Notes: generated by a model not told the origin, from the sequence alone. 64,000 bases of DNA from Solibacillus sp. FSL R5-0449 (GCF_037975215.1 NZ_CP150239.1:1712001-1776000); one strand, 5' to 3'; shown: positions 15,919 to 26,661, counted from the stretch's first letter. Program-made: numbers and translations.

Positions 15919-17184
15919 TTAAGAATTTAATAATAAATCTTCTGGGTTTTCGATCATTTCTTTAACTGTTTTCAGGAAGCCAACAGAATCTTTACCATCG
16001 ATGATACGGTGGTCGTAAGATAATGCTACATACATCATTGGACGAATTTGAACTTCACCATTAACAGCTACTGGACGGTTTACGATTGAGTGCATACCTA
16101 AAATACCAGCTTGAGTACCGTTCATGATTGGTGTTGACATTAATGAACCGAATACACCACCGTTAGTGATAGTGAATGATCCGCCAGCCATGTCGTTTAA
16201 GCCTAATTTTTTGTCGCGTGCTTTTCCAGCTAACTCTGCAATGTTTTTCTCGATCTCAGCAAAGTTTTTCGCATTTGCATCACGAACAACTGGTACTACT
16301 AAACCTTCTTCAGTTGATACGGCAATACCGATATCGAAGAAGTTGTTTAAGTGAATTTCATCACCGTTAATTTGTGCATTTACATATGGATATTTCTTCA
16401 ATGCTGCTACTACAGCTTTTGTGAAGAATGACATGAAGCCTAATTTAATATCGTTAGCTTTCACGAACTCATCTTGTTTACGTTTACGTAAAGCCATAAT
16501 GTTCGTCATATCAATTTCGTTGAATGTAGTTAACATTGCAGTTGATTGCTTAACTTCTAATAGACGTTTTGCAATTGTTTGACGACGACGGCTCATTTTT
16601 TCAACTGTTACACGGTCTGTGTCAGCTGCTGGTGTAAAGATCATTGGACCGTTACCTGCTGCTGGTGCTTGAGTAGCTGATGCTGCAGGAGCTGCTGGTG
16701 CTGTACCATGAGCTGCAACGTCTTGTACACGTACGCGACCTTGTGGATCAACAGGTGAAATTGCTGCTAAGTCGATGCCTTTTTCACGAGCTAATTTACG
16801 AGCTGCCGGTGAAGCGATTACACGCTCACTTGAAGTTTCTTCGGCAGCAACTGGAGCCGGAGCTGCTTTAGGAGCTTCTTCTTTTGCTGGAGCCGGAGCT
16901 GCTTTAGGAGCTTCTTCTTCTTTAGCTGCTGGTGCAGGTGCTGCGCCTTCGCCAGCTTCAACAACTGCGATTACTTGTCCTACTAATACAGTATCGCCTT
17001 CTTCAGCTAAAATTTGCTTTAAAACGCCTGCTTCTTCAGAGATGATTTCAGCATTAACTTTATCAGTTTCTAACTCAACGATGAATTCGCCTTTTTCTAC
17101 GCGATCTCCAACTTTTTTCACCCACTGGGCAATTGTACCTTCAGTAATTGATTCTGCTAATTCAGGGACTTTAATTTCAGCCAC
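15919..17184 (-). CDS. odhB: 2-oxoglutarate dehydrogenase E2, dihydrolipoyllysine succinyltransferase
   Basis: E2 core of the 2-oxoglutarate dehydrogenase complex in the TCA cycle. Lipoyl domain at residues 1-78 with the lipoylated Lys in [10 protein letters not shown]; an Ala/Pro/Glu linker built from a repeated [12 protein letters not shown] unit; peripheral-subunit-binding domain ([15 protein letters not shown]...); catalytic domain with [11 protein letters not shown] near the C-terminus. GTG 17184 sits 8 bases after GGAGG and gives [12 protein letters not shown] as in B. subtilis; the ATG two codons upstream is too close to the RBS. Follows odhA by 93 bp. Confidence 0.95.
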   Translation of the reverse strand: MAEIKVPELAESITEGTIAQWVKKVGDRVEKGEFIVELETDKVNAEIISEEAGVLKQILAEEGDTVLVGQVIAVVEAGEGAAPAPAAKEEEAPKAAPAPAKEEAPKAAPAPVAAEETSSERVIASPAARKLAREKGIDLAAISPVDPQGRVRVQDVAAHGTAPAAPAASATQAPAAGNGPMIFTPAADTDRVTVEKMSRRRQTIAKRLLEVKQSTAMLTTFNEIDMTNIMALRKRKQDEFVKANDIKLGFMSFFTKAVVAALKKYPYVNAQINGDEIHLNNFFDIGIAVSTEEGLVVPVVRDANAKNFAEIEKNIAELAGKARDKKLGLNDMAGGSFTITNGGVFGSLMSTPIMNGTQAGILGMHSIVNRPVAVNGEVQIRPMMYVALSYDHRIIDGKDSVGFLKTVKEMIENPEDLLLNS

Positions 17185-17277
17185 GTTCATATCCTCCTTT
17201 AATTACGCTACACATCCATTGTATAGCAAGCCACTTCTATTTTAAATAGAAGCAGCTCTTTTTAAACAAATCATTTA

Positions 17278-20085
17278 TTACTTTTCAAGTGCTTCGTTCA
17301 CTAATTTCGCTTGTGCTGCTTTATGTGAATCGCCATCACCTTCAGAAGTTGAGCTCATTGCAGGACGTCCTACATAGCGCACTTTTTTGCCTTCTGCGAT
17401 ATCATATAATGTTTCAAGAACATATGTCCATGAACCTTGGTTTTTCGGTTCTTCCTGTACCCAAACGATTTCTTTAACATTCGGGAAACGAGCGATAATA
17501 TCTTTCACTTGTTGTGCAGGGAATGGATAAATTTGTTCAACACGAACAATGTGTAAGTGATCTAAGCCTTCGCCGTCTTTCACGCGTTCAGCTAAATCGA
17601 TCATTACTTTACCAGTACCAAGTACTACTTTTTCAACCGCTTCTGTGTTTTTGCCTAAACCTTCTTGCTCGATTACTTCTTGGAAGCGACCGTTTGCAAG
17701 CTGTTCAGCAGTAGCTGCAGCAAGTGGGTGACGTAAAAGTGATTTTGGAGAAACCACTACTAATGGACGTACACCTTCAGTACCTAATAATGCAGCTTGA
17801 CGGCGTAATAAGTGGTAGTAGTTGCCTGCATTTGAACAGTTCGCTACGAACCAGTTATTTTCTGCAGATAACTGCAGGAATCGTTCCATACGGCTTGATG
17901 AGTGTTCTGGACCTTGGCCTTCATAACCATGTGGTAATAGAAGTACGAATCCAGATTTTTGACCCCATTTAGCGCGTGCACTTGAGATGAAGTTATCAAA
18001 CATTACTTGTGCCATGTTCGCAAAGTCACCGAATTGTGCTTCCCATACAGATAATACATTTTGGTTTTCTAGATTATACCCGTATTCGAAACCTACTACA
18101 CCTGCTTCTGTAAGTGGTGAGTTATAAACTGAGAATGATGCTTTTGCACCTTCAATGTGGTGTAACGGTGTAAATTCAGAACCATTGTTTTTATCATGTA
18201 ATACTAAGTGACGTTGAGAGAACGTACCACGCTGAGCATCCTGACCAGTGAAACGAACAGGTGTGCCATCTTGTGTGATTGTTGCATATGCTAATGTTTC
18301 AGCATGACCCCAGTCGATTTTGCCATCTTTGAATGCATCACGGCGTTTAGCTAAAATTTTACCTAACTTGTTTTGCGGTTCAAAACCATCTGCAAAGACA
18401 AGAAGATCTTCATTTACTTTAGCAAGACGTTCAGCATCTACTTTCGTATCGATTTCAGGGAATTCGATTTTAAGTTCTTCCGGCATGTTAGGCGTTACAT
18501 GCTCGTCTTTTTCAGCCATTTCTTTTACATGATCATACGCAGCTTGCATTTCTGCATAAATAGAAGTATCTAATGCTTTTACTTCATCAGCAGACAGAAC
18601 ACCTGCTTCTGCTAATTCTGCACCGTATAATGCACGAATTGGTTCATGTTTTGCTACTAATTTATATGTTTCAGGGTTTGTTACTGTCGGATCATCTGTT
18701 TCGTTATGACCGTAACGGCGGTAACCGATTAAGTCGATTACGATATCCTTTTTGAACTTCGCACGGTATTCCGCAACAAAGCGACCAACAGCTGCTACTG
18801 TTTCAGGGCTGTCAGCGTTTACATGGATTACCGGAATATCATAGCCTTTTGCAGGGTCAGATGAATAATTAGATGAACGTGAATCATGTAATTCAGTTGT
18901 GAAACCGATCATGTTGTTCGCGATAATTTGAACAGTACCACCTGTTTTGAATCCTGCTGTTTGAGAGAAGTTGAAGCCTTCCGTTACAATCCCTTGACCA
19001 GCGAATGCCGCGTCACCGTGTAAAATGATACCGAATGCATTTGATGGATCATGTTTTGCAACACCTGCTTCTGATACATCATCTTGTGCTGCACGTACAG
19101 AACCGATTACAAGCGGATTCCCTACTTCTAAGTGAGATGGGTTGTATGCTAATTTAACGTTCAATCCTGAATCATGAGTGTAAGATGCACCCATATGATA
19201 TTTAACATCGCCAGTCCAGCCTTTTGTAATTTCTAATTTACCGTCTTCAGGGAAGAATAGGTCATTAGAAACATGGGCGAAATCAGAGAACATCATATCG
19301 TATGGTTTATTTAATACGTGAGTTAATACGTTTAAACGACCACGGTGTGCCATACCGATACGAACGTTTTTTACACCTTTCGCTTCAGCTGATTTGATAA
19401 TTTCATCTAATAAAATGATTTGAGTGTCTAAACCTTCTCCAGAGAAACGTTTTTGACCAACAAATGTTTTATGAATGAATTTTTCAAAGTTTTCAATGCG
19501 TGTTAAACGCTCTAATACTGCTTTCTTTTCATCAGCAGATAACGTTTTTTTGAATGTGCCGCCTTCTACTTGCGCTTCGATCCAAGCACGTTCTTCCGGA
19601 TTTTGTAAATGTGCAACTTCCACACCAATTTTATCAGTGTAGACAGATTTTAAATAATCAATTGCTTCCTTACCGTTTGTAACACCTGCAGGAACATTAG
19701 CGAAAAATACTGATGCAGGAATAGCCTGTAAATCTGCTGCTGTTAAATTGAATACGCTTTCTTCAATGCGCGAAGTATCTAATTGACGATTTTTTAATGG
19801 GTATAAATCTGCTGCTAAATGGCCGTACTCACGAATTGATTCTGCCAACTTAACTGCTGCTAAAACTTTTTTGTAGTCTCCAGTACCTGTTACTGCTGCT
19901 GTTGCAACCGGTTGTTGACCATCTGCAAATACAGGACCACCGTAAGCCTGGAATAATTCCACTAGTTCCGGTTCTACTTCTTCAGGAGATTGCAGGAATA
20001 AGTCATACTGCTCTAATACATAACCTAAGTTAGGACCAGAAAACGCTGACCATGGAGAACCTGCAGGTAATACATTGTTCGACAT
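17278..20085 (-). CDS. odhA: 2-oxoglutarate dehydrogenase E1
   Basis: Thiamine-diphosphate-dependent E1 decarboxylase of the complex, 935 residues, usual length for Bacillus OdhA. Key segments: IGMAHRGRLNVL, the GDAAFAGQG thiamine-binding region, GYRRYGHNETDDP, and the C-terminal EEPKNQGSW. ATG 20085 is 8 bases after GGAGG; an in-frame TTG at 20100 overlaps the RBS. The odhA-odhB intercistron (17185-17277) holds a small hairpin (CTTCTATTT/AAATAGAAG, 17234-17252) without a T-run. Confidence 0.96.
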   Translation of the reverse strand: MSNNVLPAGSPWSAFSGPNLGYVLEQYDLFLQSPEEVEPELVELFQAYGGPVFADGQQPVATAAVTGTGDYKKVLAAVKLAESIREYGHLAADLYPLKNRQLDTSRIEESVFNLTAADLQAIPASVFFANVPAGVTNGKEAIDYLKSVYTDKIGVEVAHLQNPEERAWIEAQVEGGTFKKTLSADEKKAVLERLTRIENFEKFIHKTFVGQKRFSGEGLDTQIILLDEIIKSAEAKGVKNVRIGMAHRGRLNVLTHVLNKPYDMMFSDFAHVSNDLFFPEDGKLEITKGWTGDVKYHMGASYTHDSGLNVKLAYNPSHLEVGNPLVIGSVRAAQDDVSEAGVAKHDPSNAFGIILHGDAAFAGQGIVTEGFNFSQTAGFKTGGTVQIIANNMIGFTTELHDSRSSNYSSDPAKGYDIPVIHVNADSPETVAAVGRFVAEYRAKFKKDIVIDLIGYRRYGHNETDDPTVTNPETYKLVAKHEPIRALYGAELAEAGVLSADEVKALDTSIYAEMQAAYDHVKEMAEKDEHVTPNMPEELKIEFPEIDTKVDAERLAKVNEDLLVFADGFEPQNKLGKILAKRRDAFKDGKIDWGHAETLAYATITQDGTPVRFTGQDAQRGTFSQRHLVLHDKNNGSEFTPLHHIEGAKASFSVYNSPLTEAGVVGFEYGYNLENQNVLSVWEAQFGDFANMAQVMFDNFISSARAKWGQKSGFVLLLPHGYEGQGPEHSSSRMERFLQLSAENNWFVANCSNAGNYYHLLRRQAALLGTEGVRPLVVVSPKSLLRHPLAAATAEQLANGRFQEVIEQEGLGKNTEAVEKVVLGTGKVMIDLAERVKDGEGLDHLHIVRVEQIYPFPAQQVKDIIARFPNVKEIVWVQEEPKNQGSWTYVLETLYDIAEGKKVRYVGRPAMSSTSEGDGDSHKAAQAKLVNEALEK

Positions 20086-20401
20086 GAAAATAACCTCCAA
20101 ATTTTTGCCTTATGGCTGTTCCAATAATTTACTTAAAAAGGTATAATTTTGTATATTACAATACAAAAATTACCTTCTTTTGTACGTAGATAAATTAAGT
20201 ACCCTCTTTTTATCTACCAAAACAAAGCAAATAATATTTTATCATTCTTCCACATGGACTAAAAGCACATTTATATACGGCGGAAGAACATTTTTTCCAT
20301 CTCAATCTTACTACTCTTCACAAAAAATACAACTCTTTTTATCAAATTAAGCAATTTTTTTCGTGAACTATTGAAATAGTAATTAGATTGAGAAAAATTA
20401 T
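20086..20401. other. Gap upstream of odhA
   Basis: No gene seen in 316 bp. It must carry the odhA promoter; I see no convincing -35/-10 pair. An 8-bp inverted repeat TTTTGTAT (20147-20154) / ATACAAAA (20161-20168) looks operator-like. Confidence 0.4.
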
Positions 20402-21796
20402 TCATTTTTTAAGAAGTTTAAGGTAAAAAAAGGTACCTTTCTGTATTTTACTTTCGACATCAATTTCCACTTCATATTTATCTGCGAGCATCTTTGTAAT
20501 ACTTAACCCAAGTCCAGTACCTGCAATTTTATTAGTTCGTGATGCATCCACTCGGTAAAACCGATCGAAAATATGTGGTAAATGTTGTTCAGAAATACCG
20601 ATACCATTGTCTTCTATCTTAACTAAAATCTGCGACTGTAATTCATTATAATCAATTGTTACATGAAGATTTGGAACATTGCTATTATATCGTATACTAT
20701 TACTCAAAATATTTCTAAAGATTTGCGCTAAAGCATGCTCGGTAATGGAGGCAGCCGCTTTATCACCGTTTACGGTCAGACGAAACTCAGTGCTGGGATG
20801 GAGCTGCAGTAATTCATCTCTTACTTGTTCGTATACTTGTTCTATATCAGCTGAAGCCTTTTCATCTGCCTGTTCCCTTCTTGCCAGTTGCAATAGTTCC
20901 TCAATCATTTTCCTCATACGCGCAATTTCGGTTAACGAAGTGTTTAATGCTTCTTCCATTACTTCCGGTTCGTCTTTCCCCCACCGTTTGATTAAAGATA
21001 AATGACCTTCAATAACTTGAATCGGTGTTCGCAGTTCATGTGAGGCATCTGCGACAAACTGTTGCTGCTTTGTAAATGAAATTTCAAGTTCATTCATCAA
21101 AGTACGATACATATGAAGTAAGTCGCCAATTTCATCTTTTGCCGTATAATCAAATTTCGGCTGGGCTGCAAACCCGTTTTTTCTGACGAAACTCATGGCA
21201 TCCCTTAACTGAACAAGCGGTTTCATTAACATATTCGATAAGTAATAACTGATCATAACCGAAAATAAAATGGCACCGAAACCGATAATAAAGATGGTCG
21301 TCAAAATATAGTTCATCATCGAATGAAATGCTGCTAAAGGGTGAATCAGCTGCATAATTCCTTGAAATTGACCGATCTGAACGACTCTGTGGATGACATA
21401 GTTCTCAGAACCTGAAATCATCTGCTTTTCAATCACTGTTGAATAATAATTTTGAGTTTTTGGCAGTTGTGCAGCAGGCGCAGCATCATTGATACGCATT
21501 ACCTCAATACCATCCAAATTAAATACACGTACTGTTTGTTCCTGATTTAAAATAGCTTTCATCAATGCTGTGTTGTTTTGAAGCGCCTGTACTGTAACAG
21601 TGTTTCCTTGTGATTCAAAATAGGTTGTCATATCATCAACCGTTCGCAATGCATTTTTTTCCTCATTATGAATCAGCCATGTTTGCAGCGCGATATACAG
21701 CACAACAGATATGAGGGTATAGCTTACAAAAATCGTTACGCCGACTGCGAGCATCCACTTCGATTTTAAGGAAAGGTTCAGTAATTTATTTTTCAT
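20402..21796 (-). CDS. Sensor histidine kinase (ArlS/YkoH-like)
   Basis: Membrane-bound kinase of 464 residues: two membrane spans (about 12-37 and 152-178) enclosing an extracellular sensor region, HAMP (about 180-235), HisKA with the phosphorylated His in ADASHELRTPIQVIEGH, and an ATPase domain with the N box, DNGIGI and GTGLGLSI boxes. The start with the strongest family fit is ATG 21796; GTG 21805 and ATG 21799 are in frame. It begins 5 bases after the response-regulator stop. Signal unknown. Confidence 0.88.
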   Translation of the reverse strand: MKNKLLNLSLKSKWMLAVGVTIFVSYTLISVVLYIALQTWLIHNEEKNALRTVDDMTTYFESQGNTVTVQALQNNTALMKAILNQEQTVRVFNLDGIEVMRINDAAPAAQLPKTQNYYSTVIEKQMISGSENYVIHRVVQIGQFQGIMQLIHPLAAFHSMMNYILTTIFIIGFGAILFSVMISYYLSNMLMKPLVQLRDAMSFVRKNGFAAQPKFDYTAKDEIGDLLHMYRTLMNELEISFTKQQQFVADASHELRTPIQVIEGHLSLIKRWGKDEPEVMEEALNTSLTEIARMRKMIEELLQLARREQADEKASADIEQVYEQVRDELLQLHPSTEFRLTVNGDKAAASITEHALAQIFRNILSNSIRYNSNVPNLHVTIDYNELQSQILVKIEDNGIGISEQHLPHIFDRFYRVDASRTNKIAGTGLGLSITKMLADKYEVEIDVESKIQKGTFFYLKLLKK

Positions 21797-21801
21797 CATC
21801 C

Positions 21802-22473
21802 TCACCCGCGTATCACATAGCCAACACCACGTACAGTTTCAATGTACGGAGTATTTTCTGTTTGCAGTTTTGAACGTAAATGGCGAATATATACATCGAC
21901 TACATTAGTTTCTACCTCAGAATCAAATCCCCAAACCATTTCTAAAATATGTTCCCTTGTACATACATGATTTTTGTTCTCCACAAGCAGCTTTAATAAA
22001 TCGAATTCTTTCCTCGTAAGCTCGATTTTGTTATTTTCAAATATTACTTCATATGCCTGAACATCAATTACCAAGTCTCTAAAAACGAGTTGCTTAGATT
22101 TTTGAGTGTGCGTGACTCTCCTTAATATCGAACGAATCCGGGCCAGTAGTTCCTCGATCGCAAAAGGCTTCACAATATAGTCATCTGCCCCTGCATCCAA
22201 TCCTGACACACGGTCCATGACTTCATCACGTGCGGTTATTAACAGAATCGGTACATCGCTGAATTTACGTATTCTTCTGCATACTTCAATTCCATTTAAT
22301 TGCGGCAGCATGACATCGAGTAAAATACAGTCGAATTGTTCACTTTCCGCGAATTCGAGACCCGTCCTCCCATCATATGCAGTAACGGTTTCAAACTGCT
22401 CATGCTTAAGTTCCAATTCAAGGAAACGCGCAATATTCTTTTCATCTTCAATAATTAAAATCTTCTGGTTCAT
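21802..22473 (-). CDS. OmpR-family response regulator (ArlR/YkoG-like)
   Basis: 223-residue transcription factor: receiver domain with acidic pocket (IIEDE), phospho-acceptor Asp53 in LLDVMLP, Thr/Ala switch and KPF Lys, followed by a winged-helix DNA-binding domain ([13 protein letters not shown]...[12 protein letters not shown]...VRGVGYVI). Partner of the kinase directly downstream; the two are translationally adjacent. Confidence 0.9.
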   Translation of the reverse strand: MNQKILIIEDEKNIARFLELELKHEQFETVTAYDGRTGLEFAESEQFDCILLDVMLPQLNGIEVCRRIRKFSDVPILLITARDEVMDRVSGLDAGADDYIVKPFAIEELLARIRSILRRVTHTQKSKQLVFRDLVIDVQAYEVIFENNKIELTRKEFDLLKLLVENKNHVCTREHILEMVWGFDSEVETNVVDVYIRHLRSKLQTENTPYIETVRGVGYVIRG

Positions 22474-22537
22474 CAGCTTCCCTCTCTATCAACAATCTAT
22501 ATCAACATTTAGTGTACCATTTGTATTTTACAATAAA

Positions 22538-22570
22538 AAAAGAATACGGAGTAAATTTCCGTATTCTTGA
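22538..22570 (-). terminator. Terminator of the PAS-GGDEF gene
   Basis: Minus strand AAGAATACGGA / TCCGTATTCTT followed by TTTTTATTG. Confidence 0.85.
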
Positions 22571-22591
22571 AAATGAAATAAAGATATACCT

Positions 22592-24604
22592 TTAATTGAA
22601 AGACTGTTTTGCTTTATATAATTCCTGATCCGCTAAATCAATTAATACATCCAGACTTACACTATGCTTTGGATATATTGATAGGCCCATTGAGGCTGTA
22701 GGGGAGAAATGTGCCTCTCGAATCATCCATCCAATTTGCAGATTTTCTTTGATTCTGCCCACAATTTGAGCGAGTTGAGCAGTACGATCTGTCTCGTAAA
22801 TGGACAACCCTGTTAAAACTATTAAAAATTCATCGCCGCCAAGCCTTATAACGAGGTCTTCATTTCGTACGCTTCGAACGAGCGATTTACCGAATTGAAT
22901 TAAAAATTCATCGCCAACATCGTGGCCGTACAGATCATTTACTTGTTTAAAATTATCCCCGTCAAGATATAAAATCGCCAGGCAGGTGCCTGTTTCATCC
23001 GCTTCTGCCTTAAGCATCGGAAAGTCCTTATACAATTTACGGCGATTCCCCAGCTGTGTCAGACTATCATGATACGCTAAATAGGTTAACTGATCTTCCA
23101 GCTGCTTTCGCTCGGTAATTTCTCTTGAAACCATGACAATTTCCGTAATTTCATGATTTGCCAGATCAAATGTTAACGTATAATTCCCTTCCGTCCATAT
23201 CGTACTATTATCTTTTTTGTACAAAAGCAGTTCAATTTTCTGTTCCTCTACTCTATCAATCGTTTCAGGGTTCAATGCTTCATGCCACAGTTGAACACAT
23301 TCAGGCTTCAGCAATCGATCGTACGGAACACCAATCAGCTCTTCCTCATGATAACCAAGTTTCCTTGTATAGGAAGGTGAAGCGTATTTAATTTTTCCGT
23401 AGCGGTCTGTGACAACAATAAAATCATTTGTGTTTTCAGTAATCGCTCTGAAATTGCGTTCAATTTTATAAAGGTCGGACATTAATTTCTTTTCAGACGA
23501 AATATTATATTGCACCATTAAAAACTGCTCGATATCCCCTAGCTCATTTTTCAAAGGAATCACAGTGGAATCCACCCAATAAATATCGCCATTCTTTCTG
23601 CAATTGCACACTTCATCACGCCAAATTCCTTCTTTACTGACATTATGCCAATAACTCGTTGAACCAAAATCAGATTGATATGTCGAGTGTAAAAAGTGGT
23701 AAGGCTTGCCGATTAATTCGCCACGCGTGTAACCTGTATTTTCGATAACCCGTTCATTGACATCCATCATATTTCCGTCAGCGTCAGTAAAAATAACTTC
23801 GGCAAATGAATTGATCGCATTTTTGAACATTTCCAAGCCATGCGATGCCGTTCGTAATGCCTGTCCTTGTTTAATAAATTCTGTTATTTCCTGCAATATA
23901 ATAAATACGGCAATATTATCACCATTACTTGTCAGCGTCGAAAAAGAGGCGGTAAAACATCGCTGCTCATTATATTTATCAATAAAGAACAGCATTTTTG
24001 ATTGAATATTTTCACCAAGCTGCGCACGTTTCAAATAAGATTTTAATCTCTTTGCCATTTTTCTTTCTATAAATGGCATATCTAATATACTGGTACGGGA
24101 TGCATCTTCCAACTGTATATTAAATTCATCCAAAAATTTCGTGTTGGCTTCAAGCAGTTGCAGATCATTGGAAACGAGTATTGTTGATAAAAATGAGTTG
24201 GAAAATAAGGAGCGCATAAATAAATATTTATCTTCCAAATCTAGACTCATGGACACTTCCTTTGTTATAGCCAAAATATAATTTTTCCCGTCTTGTGTTA
24301 CTGGAATAGTTGTCGTTCTTTGTTTTCGAACATTCATTCTTTCATAGGTGAAATCCTCGAATTCAACTTGTTTGTTTTGTTCGAGTGTTAAGTCATAATG
24401 GTGAATAATTGTTTTTGCCAAATGGGACGGGATTACCTGTTCGATCGTTTTGCCGCAGGGATTTGTATTAATCAATTTTACTGCAGCATCATTGACAAAA
24501 ATATAACGATACTTTTCATCTGTTTTTTCCATAAAGAACACAGCATCATTACTATTTTTGAATAACAAATTCAATAGATCCATTGAATAAATGGAACTCA
24601 TCAT
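22592..24604 (-). CDS. Multi-PAS diguanylate cyclase
   Basis: 670-residue soluble protein with several PAS/PAC modules (about 10-125, 130-250, 255-375, 380-500) and a C-terminal GGDEF domain. The active site RLGGDEF is intact and the DSLTQLGNRR / LDGDNFKQVND / GHDVGDE motifs are present, so c-di-GMP synthesis is expected. No inhibitory RxxD directly before the site is evident and there is no EAL domain. No membrane span, so it senses a cytoplasmic cue. Start ATG 24604 (ATGATG); RBS is GGGGG-acaagg. Confidence 0.85.
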   Translation of the reverse strand: MMSSIYSMDLLNLLFKNSNDAVFFMEKTDEKYRYIFVNDAAVKLINTNPCGKTIEQVIPSHLAKTIIHHYDLTLEQNKQVEFEDFTYERMNVRKQRTTTIPVTQDGKNYILAITKEVSMSLDLEDKYLFMRSLFSNSFLSTILVSNDLQLLEANTKFLDEFNIQLEDASRTSILDMPFIERKMAKRLKSYLKRAQLGENIQSKMLFFIDKYNEQRCFTASFSTLTSNGDNIAVFIILQEITEFIKQGQALRTASHGLEMFKNAINSFAEVIFTDADGNMMDVNERVIENTGYTRGELIGKPYHFLHSTYQSDFGSTSYWHNVSKEGIWRDEVCNCRKNGDIYWVDSTVIPLKNELGDIEQFLMVQYNISSEKKLMSDLYKIERNFRAITENTNDFIVVTDRYGKIKYASPSYTRKLGYHEEELIGVPYDRLLKPECVQLWHEALNPETIDRVEEQKIELLLYKKDNSTIWTEGNYTLTFDLANHEITEIVMVSREITERKQLEDQLTYLAYHDSLTQLGNRRKLYKDFPMLKAEADETGTCLAILYLDGDNFKQVNDLYGHDVGDEFLIQFGKSLVRSVRNEDLVIRLGGDEFLIVLTGLSIYETDRTAQLAQIVGRIKENLQIGWMIREAHFSPTASMGLSIYPKHSVSLDVLIDLADQELYKAKQSFN

Positions 24605-24629
24605 CCTTGTCCCCCTACTTTACTGATCT

Positions 24630-25592
24630 TTACAGAAAGCTTTCTATTTTATCTTTCACAAAAATTTTGCATTTCTCATATTGGATTTGCTCTTCTGACG
24701 GCTGTATACGAACTAACTCAATTTTTTCTTCTTGCAACTCGAATTCATATTCCCCTAATATCGTTGCATTTCCGATCAGTGCCAGTTCCCAGCTTCCTTC
24801 ATTATTAGAAACCTCACATTGAACAAAGCCTCCCGGATTATAGACGGTTACTTTACTACTCGAAACGTAGCCTTCAATTGAGGCAATTAGGGCAGAGGCA
24901 GTCATTGCAGTACCGCATGCATTTGTAAAACCTACACCTCGCTCATAAGTTCGGACAAAAATCTCATCAGCCGATAATGGTTGTACATAGCTGACATTCA
25001 CTCCATCAGGGCAATATTCATTTTCACTGTTCAAATAGGCAGCAAGCTGTTGCTGATGTGATGTGTTGTCGATATATTTTTTATCAACGATTCCGATTAA
25101 ATGCGGGTTCGGTACTGAAATTGCCGTAAAAGGAATTTCTTCTGAAAAAGCAGGTATTACTTCATGGCGCAATTGTTGTTTGTCCTCTACCTTCATTGGC
25201 AATGAAGCTAATTCAAAGGAAATGGGCGAGATTTCAACAGAGTATGTAGGTAGCTGTTCAAAAATGGAGTCTTCTCGTTTCACTTTCAGGCATGCATGCA
25301 TTGTTTCAATAACCGCTTCATTTACATTGAATTTTTCGCAGACATACCGTGCGACACAGCGCAAACCATTTCCGCACATCGAAGCTTCCGAGCCATCTGC
25401 ATTGATGACGCGCATTTTTGCATCTGCCACGGAAGACGGAAGCACCAATAATAAGCCATCTGCTCCACCATCATTGGTTGGGTGACATAATTGTTTTGTG
25501 ATATTCACAAAATCAAATTGTTCATCATATAATGCTTCGTATAAATAAAATGTATTGCCAGAACCATGTACTTTTGTTAGTTGAATATTCAT
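24630..25592 (-). CDS. dapF: DapF-family epimerase, divergent
   Basis: Diaminopimelate epimerase family, which interconverts LL- and meso-diaminopimelate for lysine and peptidoglycan synthesis. The 320-residue protein keeps both catalytic cysteines, Cys73 (SMCGNGLRC) and Cys226 (NACGTAMTA). The family motif GxGET-xACGTG here reads GVGFTNACGTAM: the substrate-binding Glu is Phe222. HGSGNTF replaces the usual HGxGNDF. It is also some 35 residues longer at the C-terminus than typical DapF. It may be DapF or a related amino-acid racemase. RBS GGAGG precedes the ATG. Confidence 0.75.
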   Translation of the reverse strand: MNIQLTKVHGSGNTFYLYEALYDEQFDFVNITKQLCHPTNDGGADGLLLVLPSSVADAKMRVINADGSEASMCGNGLRCVARYVCEKFNVNEAVIETMHACLKVKREDSIFEQLPTYSVEISPISFELASLPMKVEDKQQLRHEVIPAFSEEIPFTAISVPNPHLIGIVDKKYIDNTSHQQQLAAYLNSENEYCPDGVNVSYVQPLSADEIFVRTYERGVGFTNACGTAMTASALIASIEGYVSSSKVTVYNPGGFVQCEVSNNEGSWELALIGNATILGEYEFELQEEKIELVRIQPSEEQIQYEKCKIFVKDKIESFL

Positions 25593-25983
25593 ATTTTTGT
25601 ACCTCCACGCTCTCTCTTATTTTATTATATTATACTTTTAAAAAATTCATCTTGTCATTAATAGTTTTTATTTACGCATTTTTCTGAATATATCGACTTT
25701 TAACAGAAAAAAATGTTTTTTTCGAGCTTGAAAGTTGCGACAAGAGAATATATTATAATAAACTGTAGATATATTTCTTATTTCGATATTGTTATTAATT
25801 GTCTAGGATAGAGCGAGACATACGAATTATGCATAATAGTTTAACGTCAAATTCTTTTAGGTAAGATCAAGCTCGAAATGACTACTGCCTTATGATAAAG
25901 AACCTTTTAGCATCAGAAGATTATTCGCACCATTTCTTTAACAACAGGCTCTACCATTTTCTTCTTAAAAGGAGGCGTTTCAC
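25593..25983. other. Gap between dapF and the GNAT gene
   Basis: No ORF with an RBS seen in 391 bp. It contains AT-rich promoter-like DNA (TATATTATAAT around 25750-25760) and an exact 12-bp inverted repeat, TTTCGAGCTTGA (25720-25731) / TCAAGCTCGAAA (25867-25878). The GNAT gene would therefore have a leader of roughly 200 nt. Confidence 0.5.
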
Positions 25984-26532
25984 ATGTTAAAACAGAGAGA
26001 ACTTCATGAAACAGCAGAATTATACGAATTATTACGTCATCCGTCTGTGTTTCCATTCGTACGTCAGAAAGCAACTTCAGCTGAAGAGTATTTATTTATG
26101 ACTAAACAATTAATTGAAGAAGAACAAAACGGATTAACGATTTCACGTACAATTGTAGATGATTGGGGTGTCCCAATCGGAACAATCAGTATTTTTGATA
26201 TCCAAGATGGCGCCGGCTTTTTAGGAACATGGATCGGCAAACCATACCAAGGCATCGGTTATAATCAGAAAGCGAAATTAGCGTTTTTAAATGAACTATT
26301 TTTCGACTATGATTTCCATACAGTTTTCTTACGCATCCGCGAAGAAAATGCTCGCTCACAAGCAGCAGCACTAAAATTACCTTATGTAGTAGATGCCGAG
26401 GAATCAAATCCATCTCTTTTCGCACAAATTAATCAAGGCGTAAATAAATTCCGTCTTTTCAAAATTCCAAAGGATCTGTTCTATTTAACGACAGCAAATA
26501 CGCTCGAAGAAACAGAAGAACAGGCAATGTAA
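25984..26532 (+). CDS. GNAT family N-acetyltransferase (RimJ/RimL-like)
   Basis: 182-residue acetyl-CoA-dependent transferase. The fold pattern of the RimJ/RimL group is visible: VDDWGVPIGTISIFDIQ strand pair, GTWIGKPYQGIGYNQKAKLAFLNELF acetyl-CoA loop region and the VFLRIREENARSQAAALKL helix. Substrate unknown. RBS AAAGGAGGCG precedes the ATG. Confidence 0.8.
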   Translation: MLKQRELHETAELYELLRHPSVFPFVRQKATSAEEYLFMTKQLIEEEQNGLTISRTIVDDWGVPIGTISIFDIQDGAGFLGTWIGKPYQGIGYNQKAKLAFLNELFFDYDFHTVFLRIREENARSQAAALKLPYVVDAEESNPSLFAQINQGVNKFRLFKIPKDLFYLTTANTLEETEEQAM

Positions 26533-26607
26533 AGAAGAAGTTTCACAGTGATGCGAATCCCTACTTTACGCTTATATGAATGTCACGTTATAAATATTCC
26601 TAAAACA

Positions 26608-26658
26608 AAACAAGGGGCTACCTTAAAAGTATGAACTTTTAGGTAACCCCTTTTTTAT
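26608..26658. terminator. Bidirectional terminator
   Basis: AAGGGGCTACCTTAAAAGT / ACTTTTAGGTAACCCCTT with T-run; between the convergent GNAT gene and murG. Confidence 0.85.
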
Positions 26659-26661
26659 CGA

